From Lepidodermella squamata (taxonomy: Eukaryota > Gastrotricha), in contig JBLDXI010000032.1 in the NCBI GenBank assembly GCA_047495785.1, positions 310,001-374,000 of the forward strand: a stretch of 64,000 bases of DNA, given 5' to 3'. Shown piece after piece: positions 50,225 to 60,163 of the stretch. How positions within the stretch are numbered: position 1 is the first letter of the stretch; each line of letters starts with the position of its first letter. The translations under genes were made by a program, and so were the position numbers. The notes under the pieces are model-generated. The model did no database searches, was not told the DNA's origin, and was given only the letters and a program-made list of their open reading frames with translations.

Positions 50225-50884
50225 CTACGGCAAGTTAATCAGCGCCTGAATGACGATGTGTGGGGTAATAAGAGCTCGTGGCGAATACTGAGTAGCCGAG
50301 TGATTTAATGAAGCCGATTCTGAGATGTCCGTTGCAATAGCAGCGCCGACGACAATACCTAGAAGTTCCCTTCCAAACGCGTTAAAACACGGCCCCCCAG
50401 AATCACCAGGACGAGATCCAGCATCGCCCAAAACATGCCCAAAACTGTCATAAGGCTGACTGGTAATATTACCGACAGTAAAACTCAACGATTCAGGAGT
50501 TTCTGGAGAAAAGCCAAGCTGAAAGTACGTCATGCCTATATCGACATATAGATTTACAATGGCAAGAAATAGTTTCAACTTACCGGGATAAGCAAGCGCG
50601 AACTTCGGAACCTTAATAGACGTTTTCGTCCTAAGCAAGATTATGTCCGCTTTGTCATGAATACGCCAAACTTCAGTATCGACAAGCGCACCAGTTGCTG
50701 CATTCTTCAGTTGCACAGTTTGACCAGGAATCCAAGAGGTATGAACGGTATGACGAAACGTTACGATAACATTTTCAGCGACAGCAGTGTGACAAACATG
50801 TTCGTTGTCTTGAACCGAAACGTAAATGAATTGCTTGCCGTAGTTTAAAGCATCCTTGAACAAATTTTCATCGTATTGTGCCAT
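50225..50884 (-). CDS. Compact trypsin-like serine protease (2 exons, 203 aa)
   Basis: PA-clan chymotrypsin-fold peptidase. The likely triad is His45 in VTFRHTVH, Asp80 in DKADIILLR, and Ser146 in RPGDSGGPCF. Exons 50584-50884 and 50225-50535 are predicted with a 48-nt intron (GTAAGT...ATATAG). That intron has no stop and a length divisible by three, so the region can also be read through as one 219-residue frame with a hydrophobic insert. Removing it joins YP|GMTYFQLGF cleanly. There is no signal peptide and no activation-peptide site, so unlike digestive trypsins it is probably intracellular or a diverged homolog. Its 5' flank is a copy of that of the neighbouring membrane-protein gene. Confidence 0.75.
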   Translation of the reverse strand: MAQYDENLFKDALNYGKQFIYVSVQDNEHVCHTAVAENVIVTFRHTVHTSWIPGQTVQLKNAATGALVDTEVWRIHDKADIILLRTKTSIKVPKFALAYPGKLKLFLAIVNLYVDIGMTYFQLGFSPETPESLSFTVGNITSQPYDSFGHVLGDAGSRPGDSGGPCFNAFGRELLGIVVGAAIATDISESASLNHSATQYSPRALITPHIVIQALINLP

Positions 50885-50912
50885 TCAATTCAAGCCAAAT
50901 AAAACATTAACC

Positions 50913-51036
50913 CATGTTTTATTTAACCACCTATTACAAGTAATACACTGAAATTTATTAAGTGAAAAATTAGTGGTAATAATAGGCACAGGTTGAGCAA
51001 GTATGTTTAGGTAATCAATTGATTGAGTTAAGATTT
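50913..51036 (-). repeat. 5' flanking repeat, copy 2; overlaps the end of paralog I
   Basis: Copy of the 49878-49990 segment. Its far end (51015-51036) lies inside the last codons and stop of paralog I. The equivalent bases of copy 1 (near 49975-49990) therefore look like a remnant of that gene end. The position matching the start ATG of the 49392-49880 gene here reads ATG GGT TAA, a two-codon upstream ORF. The true protease ATG lies about 29 bp farther downstream. Confidence 0.8.
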
Positions 51037-53261
51037 GCCATTGATTGGCAAATGTCGTAATAAATGTCATTTGTAAATTTTGGGTACATCAAATCTCTGA
51101 TACCAGGGTCTTGTTCAGTAAACGTGGCCAGTAATTTTGTGGCAGAGGCAGCAGCCAAGTCACTGACGAGAAAGGCAACCGGAGGAGCACGGGCTTCGGA
51201 TGCAACTGATCGACAGGTGTTCAAGTAGGCGAAAAACGAAACCAAAGAATCGACTAGACGTAGCAAACCAGCAGGCCTTTTCGTCAAAACTTGGCGCAAA
51301 ATTAGGAAATTCTCATCCGAGAATCCGATTAAACAGTCAAGGCAAATACAAGCATTAGCAACATCCGCTGAGGACGAGCTTGGGTCAAAAATCGTTGTGA
51401 CAGCGTATTCGAACAAAAAATACAACCGGCCATAATCAGGAGCGACAGCGTAAGGCGACTGAAGCGACAAAACATAGATGCTGAAAGCAGACCGGGAATT
51501 TGACTTCGACTCGTCAAGAGTCACGATGTGAGTAATCACACTCAACAACAGCTTGTAATCACAGATTTTAAAAAATGCGTTAGAAAAGGCACTCGAGCAT
51601 TGCAGTAATCGAAGGCACAAAGTGGAAAGCCCGAATATAAACTTTTGAGGCAGTAATGAGTTGTTTTCAATACATTTCTCGAAAATATCACAGAATACAC
51701 GAGCTGTATCCCGGCTCAGTTCATGCGTCCAGATAGCAGTCATTTCTTCGATATGTGCTAAGGAATTATGTGCCGTAAATTTCAATGCAACACTCATTAC
51801 ACCATAGACTTCTTGTTGAACATCGAATCCGAGCATCGACAATTTCTCCGCATTCGCAAGAATCAGGGAAAAGGTTCGAAAGCATACAGCCCAAGTTTCA
51901 GATCGGTGAGCACAATATCGGATGATTTTCGGGTCTTTTGTTAGAAAAGATAAAATTCGAGCGAAAGAAAATCGGTGTTTGACCGGCAGATCCTTTTCGT
52001 TGATTGTTCGGTCACCGAACTTGGCTTCTACCGAGCACCAGAATCCCAAAAACGAGACTGCGGTCCACAGCGAGAAGGTGCAATTAACATGAGGTCCAAG
52101 AGGTCGAAGATACAAGAGATCCGACATTATCAGGTTCGATAGAGTTTCAGCGAGGCCAATAAATGATTCGCTCAACGCCACACGAGATGGTTTGCAATTA
52201 AACGATAATATCAAGCGAAACAGCAGTGAAACGTATGTGTCAGGGCTAGCAAATAAATTCTTGTCCAACAAGGAATAATGCGAATTAGACTTGAGAATCG
52301 CACATATTATATTGGATAGATTGGTGAGCATCGATACCAGAAGATTATTGCTCCAGATGTCACGAGACATTTCCAAACTGAGAATGTCTTTACACAGAAA
52401 AGTCAAAAACGAAACGAAGCGACAGTCTGCAATCAAACCGGAAAGAAAGCTTGGCACATCAAGGCCTAGCTTTCCAATGACGCGCAGAAATAGTTGAAGC
52501 AAAATTCTTTCGGAATCGCTGAGGTCAACAATAGACACTGTCGAATTTAACAAGCGAGTCAAGACACCGGCATTAGCAAAATCATTGTATGAGATCCGCG
52601 AGGCAACAAAGCTTGAGCCATTGAATTCAACGTGTTTTAATATATGTCCCAGCAAGAACAAGGAGTAATCGGCGGAAATCTCATGATTCAAACGGTCGAT
52701 GGTAGTTAATAGATCTCTCTCATCCAACAAAACATTCTCCATGTCTCTCATGAGAGCCAATTTCTCAAAGGCCTGCATCGTTTTCAAGGATTCGACTGAC
52801 CCATCAATCGCCAGAATTTTTGACGCCAAGTCAGTGTAGCCAATGTAAAAATATGCGACTGCAGCATAATGATATGCTTTTGACCAAGACGGGTCCAAGG
52901 CACAAGCGGAGAAAGCAGACGCGGCGGCTAACTCAGGCTTATCAATCTTCAAATAGACCGCAGCAATATTAGTGCGAAGCTTTGCGTCAAAGGGCATCAA
53001 CGGGATGGCATGCTGATAACTTGCTAAAGCAGCATCGTATTTCCGATCGATAAAGAAGTCGTTTCCTTCAGACCTTAGCTTGGTCCCTGACGCGAATGCA
53101 GCTTGATTCTCCGCGGAATTCGGGAGGATCTCGTTGACTACTTTCAAAGCAAAATTGGCGACAGGAACCTTTAAAATCTCGCTGGATATGAACTCATCAG
53201 CTAAGACCTCGCAACTATGATGGTACGCTTCGAAGTTGCGAAAATACTCTGAAATACGCAT
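51015..53261 (-). CDS. TPR / armadillo-like repeat protein, paralog I (intronless, 748 aa)
   Basis: A single frame starting MRISEYFRNFEAYHHSCEVL; it lacks the LFG leader seen in the others. TPR block: KLRSEGNDFFIDRKYDAALA, LRTNIAAVYLKIDKPELAAA, SWSKAYHYAAVAYFYIGYTD, with clamp residues R, N, N, K intact. Linker LDERDLLTTIDRL with FLLGHILKHVEF is among the clearest in the family and aligns with paralog F. The C-terminal half is more diverged, with CAHRSETWAVCFRTF in place of RPxxW....RL and a terminal KLLATFTEQDPGIRDLM. The absence of introns and leader suggests an older or retro-copied branch. The ATG sits 4 nt after the stop of a possible small upstream frame. Confidence 0.88.
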   Translation of the reverse strand: MRISEYFRNFEAYHHSCEVLADEFISSEILKVPVANFALKVVNEILPNSAENQAAFASGTKLRSEGNDFFIDRKYDAALASYQHAIPLMPFDAKLRTNIAAVYLKIDKPELAAASAFSACALDPSWSKAYHYAAVAYFYIGYTDLASKILAIDGSVESLKTMQAFEKLALMRDMENVLLDERDLLTTIDRLNHEISADYSLFLLGHILKHVEFNGSSFVASRISYNDFANAGVLTRLLNSTVSIVDLSDSERILLQLFLRVIGKLGLDVPSFLSGLIADCRFVSFLTFLCKDILSLEMSRDIWSNNLLVSMLTNLSNIICAILKSNSHYSLLDKNLFASPDTYVSLLFRLILSFNCKPSRVALSESFIGLAETLSNLIMSDLLYLRPLGPHVNCTFSLWTAVSFLGFWCSVEAKFGDRTINEKDLPVKHRFSFARILSFLTKDPKIIRYCAHRSETWAVCFRTFSLILANAEKLSMLGFDVQQEVYGVMSVALKFTAHNSLAHIEEMTAIWTHELSRDTARVFCDIFEKCIENNSLLPQKFIFGLSTLCLRLLQCSSAFSNAFFKICDYKLLLSVITHIVTLDESKSNSRSAFSIYVLSLQSPYAVAPDYGRLYFLFEYAVTTIFDPSSSSADVANACICLDCLIGFSDENFLILRQVLTKRPAGLLRLVDSLVSFFAYLNTCRSVASEARAPPVAFLVSDLAAASATKLLATFTEQDPGIRDLMYPKFTNDIYYDICQSMANLNSIN

Positions 53262-53264
53262 GCC

Positions 53265-53570
53265 CTATAAAGTCATTTTGATAAAAATCGATAGAGATCC
53301 GATTATTAAACAAATCGCGCATCGTATATAGTGAATAGAGAACCAGATTCGATTATGCCATATGCCATACTTGATAATTGATAGCTGATAAATAAAAAGC
53401 AAGATAATAGCAATGACAGCCAACAGCAACAACGTATCGGAGAACAAGAAAACACTGGACACTGGTCGCTGAATACGCTCATGCAAAGCGATGTCTCGCG
53501 GAAAAGCCAGATGAAAAATGCTTAAATTAGAAACCGTGTCCCACAAACCGTAGCCCATGTCACATGCCAT
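53265..53570 (-). CDS. Possible small two-span membrane protein upstream of paralog I (101 aa)
   Basis: Frame MACDMGYGLWDTVSNLSIFH with two hydrophobic stretches (SDTLLLLAVIAIILLFIYQL and IRCAICLIIGSLSIF). It ends 4 nt before the ATG of paralog I on the same strand. It could be a separate small gene, an upstream ORF in the paralog I transcript, or chance. The sequence is AT-rich and has no recognised family. Confidence 0.25.
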   Translation of the reverse strand: MACDMGYGLWDTVSNLSIFHLAFPRDIALHERIQRPVSSVFLFSDTLLLLAVIAIILLFIYQLSIIKYGIWHNRIWFSIHYIRCAICLIIGSLSIFIKMTL

Positions 53571-54210
53571 TAGCCAGCAGACAGCCAATGTGCCCACAAT
53601 GGAACGCCGGTTGGGCTGGGCGGTTTATGACAACGCGCAAAAGATTTCGCGGCCCACTACATCAGATGACCTTGCCGTATAATAATTTACTAACAGTGAT
53701 CAAGCAAATTCCATATGCTTTAGAAACAAGATTTCTGCGAACTCTGTTGCCAATTTTCGCGAAAAATTAATCATTTTCCGTTTTGCGCGCGCAATTTTCA
53801 GAATGCGAGTGATGCAAGATTTCTCGAACGTTCGCATTAGTTTTTTTGGCCTAGTTCTATTCAGGCCTCCATCAACCTTGGTGATGTCTCGTGTCTCGGA
53901 ACTTGAGCGTCATTCGAAACTCGGAAATTAAGCACAAGGAAAAACATCTGAGCAATTCGGAGGAAATTGCGGGCCACATGCCTTCGAATAACTTACTTCA
54001 TTAGAAATCACTCGTGAACTTCCTTGACAATTAACTTGGCTCCTTAGCTCGTTTTGCTCGTTGCCGTGCAGTGTATTATTGTTCTTTCCTATCAGATGAA
54101 TTTTTCCCCAGATCAGAAATACTTATGCTCGCAAACAGTTCCTCTGTGCCCGGGCGTTTCTTTCATTTGCTGTTTTCTTTTAACTAGAATTTTGTTTGCA
54201 GCTCACGATA
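53571..54210. promoter_or_regulatory. Divergent intergenic region between paralog I and CDC16
   Basis: About 640 bp separating the minus-strand block from the plus-strand block, so it should contain promoters for both sides. The word GTCTCGGAACTTGAG (near 53892) recurs near 58973. No gene is seen. A 5' UTR intron may precede the CDC16 start, since TTTGTTTGCAG ends about 10 bases upstream of the ATG. Confidence 0.45.
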
Positions 54211-56223
54211 ATGGATCCAACGAAGAATCCGTTATTTCAGCAGCTCATGTCTGAGATTTTGAATCAGTTGAAAATGGTTCGCATTCTATTGGGTCGTTTT
54301 CTTCGCAACTTTAATTGACTTTTCCATTAGTTCAACTTCAATTCTGCTGTGTTTTGGAGCGACAAATTGGTGAAAATATGTCCCGATAACTTGACGGCGA
54401 AGCTTTTACTTGTGCAATCTCTGTTTTTATCTGGAAAATTCGTACAAGCTGCTGATCTTATCAAAGTTAACAGGTGGCATGAGGGAGCTCCTTTGTTCAC
54501 ATATTTTATGGCCAAGTGCTACGTAAGTGTTATGGTTATGGCTAGTATTTCTGTGCTTACGATTCACTTGATAGTTTTCGGCTCACAAAGTCGGCCCAGC
54601 GCTCCAGTTGTTGGAAGCTGACGGCTTTATGGAGAGCGTTGCCGCCTTTGTGCGTAATTTCCGTCCCGCCAAGAACGAATTGCCCGAGGCATTTTCAGGA
54701 GAATTTATCTATCAGTTGGAGTCATCATGTCACCTACTTCTCGCCGAAATTTTCAAGTCTCTTAACAACATCGATCTTGCTGTCCACCACTATCGTTCGG
54801 CGTTGCAGCATAACGTTTTCTGTATTGAGGCATTCGACGCCCTGGCTACTGGAAATCTGCTTCCCACCACAAAGAGTAAAAATATTATTCTCTCGCAACT
54901 TCTTATTTTCAACTTCGAGTGTTTTAGAAGCTGAGATTTTGTCAGCTATGCGTCAAAACGTCGGAAGTAACGATTCGAGCCGTAATTTTGCCTACTTGCT
55001 TTACTGCCAAATGACGTCTACTGCCCCAATGAATATCAATATGAACAACTCAACTGATGAAAATAACATAATCGCCGTGTTGCACGACAATTTTCTCGAC
55101 GATGCTGATCTCATTTGCGTAAAAGCGGAATCTTTGTACCAGAAACTGGACTACGTCGGTGCAAGGCGGTTATTAGAGCCATGCGTTCGACGTAATCCTC
55201 ACAATCACCGAGCTCTGCTACTTTTTGTAGCTGTTCTTTACTCAACTGGCGATTACAATGAGCTCTTCCGGCTCGGATCTGTTCTCGCCGAAAATGAACC
55301 GGGTTCAGCCATGTGCTAGTAAGTTGATAATTCTTACTTGATGCCTGTGATTGAAATTGTTGAATTTTAGCTACGTTTCCGGTGTTTACTATTTGGCAAT
55401 CTGCAATCACGATGGGGCGAGGCAACAATTTGCGCGTGCTGTTCAACGTCAGCCTCATTTTGCGGCTGCTTGGTTAGCTCGAGGTCATTCATTCGCTGAC
55501 CAGCGTGAACACGATCATGCTCTAACTGCCTACGTTACTGCTGCTCAAGTCGCACCTGGCTCAGTTATGCCATTTTTATGCATAGGTCTAATGCATATGA
55601 TGGCCGGCAGTTTGATTAATGCCCGTCACTTCTTCGAACAAGCCCGTCAAAGTGACCCGATGTCTCCAGATGCGTTGTGTGCATTCGCTGTTCATTCATT
55701 TTACACGTCCGTTTCTCCGTCAACGAGTACCTCGGGTGCTACTGCGAGTAGCGCAGAATCGGATCGTTTGCTTCACGAAGCTGATTATTTGCTCAACGCC
55801 GCGACTCAGCTGGTCGAAAAAGTTGGCGATGGTCGTCAGCTGGCGATTTTGTACAACAATCTCGGCCATGTTAATCGAAAATTGAAGAAATACGACGTTG
55901 CAGCTGATTACCACCGAAGAGCTCTGAACTTCGACTCTCGCCACGCTGATACCCACGTTGCGCTAGCCCTCGCCCTAGCTTTGGATCGAAAGTACGAGCA
56001 GGCGATTCGATACATTGACCGGGCCCTTTGCCTGCGTCCTGATGATTCTGATCTCGAGAATATGCTGACCACAATTTCGAAGTTGTACACGTTTTCGGCG
56101 AAGCCTAGCTGCAGTCTACTTTCGAACCTGTTGCCGACGCCTGAGAATATTTTGGCAGTAACGGCCAAGCCGGAGCCGAGTTTTGTAGGCAACAATTCAT
56201 CGCTTATGTCTGAGCTGGCCTAA
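54211..56223 (+). CDS. CDC16: Anaphase-promoting complex subunit CDC16/APC6 (5 exons, 600 aa)
   Basis: TPR scaffold subunit of the APC/C ubiquitin ligase, which drives the metaphase-anaphase transition in the nucleus and cytosol. Exons 54211-54276, 54331-54522, 54575-54875, 54928-55318 and 55371-56223; four introns of about 52-54 nt, all GT-AG and frame-preserving. Family hallmarks: FNSAVFWSDKLVKI near the N terminus, LAVHHYRSALQHNVFCIEAF, AWLARGHSFADQREHDHALT, GLMHMMAGSLINARHFFEQA, and NNLGHVNRKLKKYDVAADYH. Length is close to the 620 residues of the human protein. Unrelated in detail to the TPR family on the left, whose repeats are of the co-chaperone type. Confidence 0.95.
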
Positions 56224-56337
56224 ATGTGATATTCTTAGCCCTGAATTTGATCAAACTGTGTTTCAACTTTTTCTGTTAACAAAACCGGTTTCTTTAATTT
56301 TTACGTTATTATGTGTAGAAACTTTATTTGAAAAACA

Positions 56338-57428
56338 ATGTTATCGCGACTAGCTATTCGAGGCTGTCTAGCCTCGCCAGGTTTGGTTTCTGGCACCCGA
56401 ATGGTCCTTTCTCAAGGGATCCGATCAACTGCTAAAGCTGGCCCTCAAACCATTTCCCGACCAGCTCGTCAGTCGATGAAAGAGTGGCTGATGGCGCCTT
56501 CTGCCGGGAATTTTTCAGTTGGGAAGGGTATCCTAGCCGGCTCATCCCTGGTAGGTCTGGGCGCTCTGTGCTACTACGGAGCCGGCCTTTCGAACAACAT
56601 CGGCCTGGCAGAGCGATCTCTCCTTTGGTCGGCGTACGTCAGGCAACGTGTTGCTGATACCTATTTTTATTTCGGAAGTGGAATAGCCGTTACCGCCGGA
56701 TCGGCTATTGCCGTCGCTCGATCGCCCCGTGTTCTCGCTTTGTTCTCCAAAAACTCAATGCTTGCGTTCGGTTGCACTTTGGCGGCTTTGATTGGAACTA
56801 ACTTGGTGACCCAGTCTAGTAAGACTTATAAATTGTTGTGTTATTAATTGGTTTTAATTCGATATTTTTCTAGTCCCATACGCGCCTGGGGTTGGTCCTA
56901 AACAATTTGCATGGCTCGCGCATGCCGCCCTGATGGGTGCAGTCATCGCGCCGTTGTCAATGCTGGGCGGAACTGTCCTAATCCAGGCAGCGTGGACCAC
57001 CGCGGGTCTCTGCGGCGGCCTCTCAGCCCTCGCCTGGGTCGCCCCATCTGAGAAATTCTTGAATATGGGCGCTCCGTTGGCACTAGGCCTTGGCGCAGTT
57101 TTTGCCGCCTCGATCGGCAGCATGTTCGTACCGCCACATACCCGACTTTTCGCGGGTATGGCTTCGATTTGGATCTACGGCGGCCTGGTCCTCTTCTCCG
57201 CTTTCCTCCTCCACGACACGCAAAAAATCGCCCATAAGGCCGAGACATACCCACTATACGCCCCTCGCCCATTCGACCCAGTCAATTCGTAAGTCTTGGC
57301 ATTATAAAAGCAATTTAATTTTCATTGATTCTTTCAGATCTCTTGGTATCTACATGGATACCCTGAATATCTTCATGCGCCTGGCGTATATTTTCGGCAT
57401 GCGAGGTGGATCAAACAACCGCCGTTAA
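56338..57428 (+). CDS. GHITM: GHITM / TMBIM5 mitochondrial inner-membrane protein (3 exons, 328 aa)
   Basis: Member of the Bax-inhibitor-1 (TMBIM) family located in the mitochondrial inner membrane, where the family is linked to cristae organisation and cation/proton exchange. Exons 56338-56818, 56874-57288 and 57338-57428 (introns 55 and 49 nt). The N terminus MLSRLAIRGCLASPG is a typical arginine-rich mitochondrial targeting sequence. Downstream: LLWSAYVRQRVADTYFYFGS, SIPYAPGVGPKQFAWLAHAA, APSEKFLNMGAPLALGLG, and the C-terminal block IYMDTLNIFMRLAYIF, all diagnostic of GHITM. About seven to eight membrane segments. It starts 115 bp after CDC16. Confidence 0.95.
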
Positions 57429-60163
57429 ACACAAACCCCGACTGATCACATTTTTTATCATCCAAGAATTGTTTCATGCTCGATTCGAAGTCTGGTGTCA
57501 TAGATGACTCAGTGATAGGCCTCCCGCAGCCCTGTTGTATTTTCAATAAAAAGTGTGAAATAAACTAATTTTCGACGCACCAGAAATCATGTTTTTGTTT
57601 TGTAAATGAAATAATTTAATTTGAAGGGTTAATGATTCGAATTTCAGGACGAAACGAAGCGAGAAAATAATGCGACTAATGAACTTGGGCTGGCTGAAAG
57701 CTCGGCGCCGCCGAGGCATGCATAAAAAACGTGGCAATAGGGCCATAAAATACGTATATTTGCAATTTAGATACTGTAATACAACGTTATGGCGTTCCAC
57801 CTGACATAATAGTAATAATATTACTGCTAACAAGCAGGGCGTGCTTTCCGAGACATGCATATTTTATAATAGACACGTTGTCTGGCTCACTGCCTTCAAA
57901 AACAACGCAGTGGAAAGTTTTAGGACGTGTTATTAGGATAATTCGGCTATCACATGCTGGCCTGGGTATATTTCTCTAAACTTTTCGCGCCAAAAAACAA
58001 CGAACTAAGAGCCATTAATTAAATATTTTTCGGCTCATTATCTCGAGTCAACATCTTCTTACCAAACTAAGATTCTTCTTGCTTCTGATCATAAAGAGCG
58101 AGTGAAAGACGCCTGGAGTTTTCATCGCTGACTTCTTCGCTTAAATAGGGCCTTTGACGTTTGACACGCGACAGGTCCTAAATAAAATAAATGCAAGAAA
58201 TATAGCGCGAGGGTATGAGTGAGCGCGCGCGGATGAAACTCCCATTTAGTAGCGCTACTTACCTGTGTAAAAGTAGGTATTTATTATCATTAAAGCTATC
58301 ATCATATAATTTTTTACGACACAAGGCTGCCAGAGGTATGCAAACAGGCAGCACACGGCACATTTAACCGACTTCAATTTTTTGATGCAGCTGCTCATCG
58401 CGTTTTTTCGATGCTGTGCCCTCAGGTACAGCACCTTGTGTATCTTTCAGCGCGAAAATCTGCGTTTATTACTGCGAAAATAGCTACTATTCTGCTGTAA
58501 AAATAATGGCCACGGGCCATAGACCACAGTAAACACTTGATTCGCAAATTCCCGGCAGAAATACACGTAAAACTTACAAAATTAATACCAACTTTTTTCA
58601 AGGCCATATCTCTTAATCCACTAAAAGAAATGGCAGATAATTTTTAGCGAATTAATTACGATTATATTTCGGCTCTCTCTTCACATAAAATAGCTTTCTT
58701 ACCATTATTTCCTGGATTTATCGAAATCCGATTAAAAATTCGAGGCATCGCTCCTGGAGCATCGCAAGGAAAATGCTTGAAGTGGAACATATTACAGAAT
58801 TGAAACTGGGCACTAATTGCGAGCGTCATAGTAGATATGCGGCTACTTACATCTACTTGCATGGATTCGCAGATTTTCTTTCTGTTACTAAATTCTTTGG
58901 GTTGACTTAATTATTTTTATCGTTCCGCAATCGATCTGCGCGTGAAAATGCTATTTTAGTAATTTAGTGGCGTCTCGGAACTTGAGTTTTTTGTTTAAAA
59001 ATAGCGCATTTTTTAATGAGTTCATTTAACTGAAGGATCCCTCTGCCTTCAAAAGTGTGTTAATCCGATTCGATTCCCTTGTGTGATTTACAGCTATTTC
59101 TATGACGCAGTACCTATCACAATAGCGAATGAGCAGAATTTTCTCCTAATTTCTCTTCAAGCTATTACCTATCTTTTTTATTCCGTCAATTTATGGACCA
59201 AAAAAACAAAAAAAAATATCAAGGCATGAGAATGATTTGGAAATTATTCAATAGCTGAAACGTAATTGTTCTCAGTCTAAAATTTCCATTGAACTGTGTC
59301 GGAAATGCCGCAGATCACCTGATTATATAAGCGATGGAATTTAGCTTCGTTTCATAATTTTACATTTTAAGTATAGCCAATTCGAAGTTCAAGAGCCTAA
59401 GGGCGTTTATATATTCTTCCCGATTTTCGGGCCTCTCACTTTTAAGCTCGCCATGAAAGGCAATTAATTGAGCTTCTTAGAAATCGTAATTGCCCGACTC
59501 GGACTCAGATATTCACAGGTGAAATGCTTTCATCTACTCCCAAAAATCCGGGGAGGACGCATATATTATAGTCATTTTATTCCGCGATCAGATGGTGAAC
59601 CCGACGTTTCGGCCGTAAACTAGCCATACTCATGCAATCGAAATATTCATACATGAATGTACACCTTTTACAAATATCTTTGCCTTTTCTTCATTTCAAT
59701 TCTTTCATATTTCGATAATTTTTTTCGTTATCGTAGAAATATTTTTCCTCAGTTTTATCCAACAAAATGCGGCAGGTCGATAACCCTGAACTGTAAAAAG
59801 GTAGGTCCAATTTAAGAACGGCGTACAATTTATCAATTAAACCTATGTTTATTACTAATACGCGCGCGTATAATAAAACCGGGAGTGACCTCATCTTGTC
59901 TTTTGAGCAACTGCGCGCCGTCTAATTAAATCTAATAAAACCGTTTGAGCGGTAGGGCCAGGTCATCCCGCCGCAGTTTTTGCGTTTGTTCGTCGTTCAT
60001 GTCATTTCACTCATTTCCTGTTCGTACGAGCTAAAATTAGTATAGCGTCGAATTCGGCCTGATTCGTACCCAAAAGCCTGTAGCCGTAGTAAGCATCGAT
60101 TGCGTGTTCGATTTTTTTCTATCGTCGTCGTCTTGTCGTCGTCGTCGCCGCCAGTGCGCAGTA
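57429..60163. other. Intergenic region, no gene seen
   Basis: About 2.7 kb between GHITM and the next coding exon. Only short, AT-rich frames. A poly(A)-signal-like AATAAA occurs near 57546, shortly after the GHITM stop. A TCG/GTC trinucleotide run at about 60120-60150 precedes the next start codon and would be 5' UTR. Upstream regulatory DNA for the Q-rich gene is likely here but not identifiable. Confidence 0.5.

Noticed and set aside
3412-53261. Naming the TPR family UNC-45, STIP1 or TTC12
   Set aside because: Architecture is similar, but I cannot see diagnostic sequence (for example a UCS domain signature), so no gene symbol is given.
54639-55319. Plus-strand frame of 226 codons
   Set aside because: It spans CDC16 exons 3-4 and reads through the intron between them; only its right part is the true CDC16 frame.
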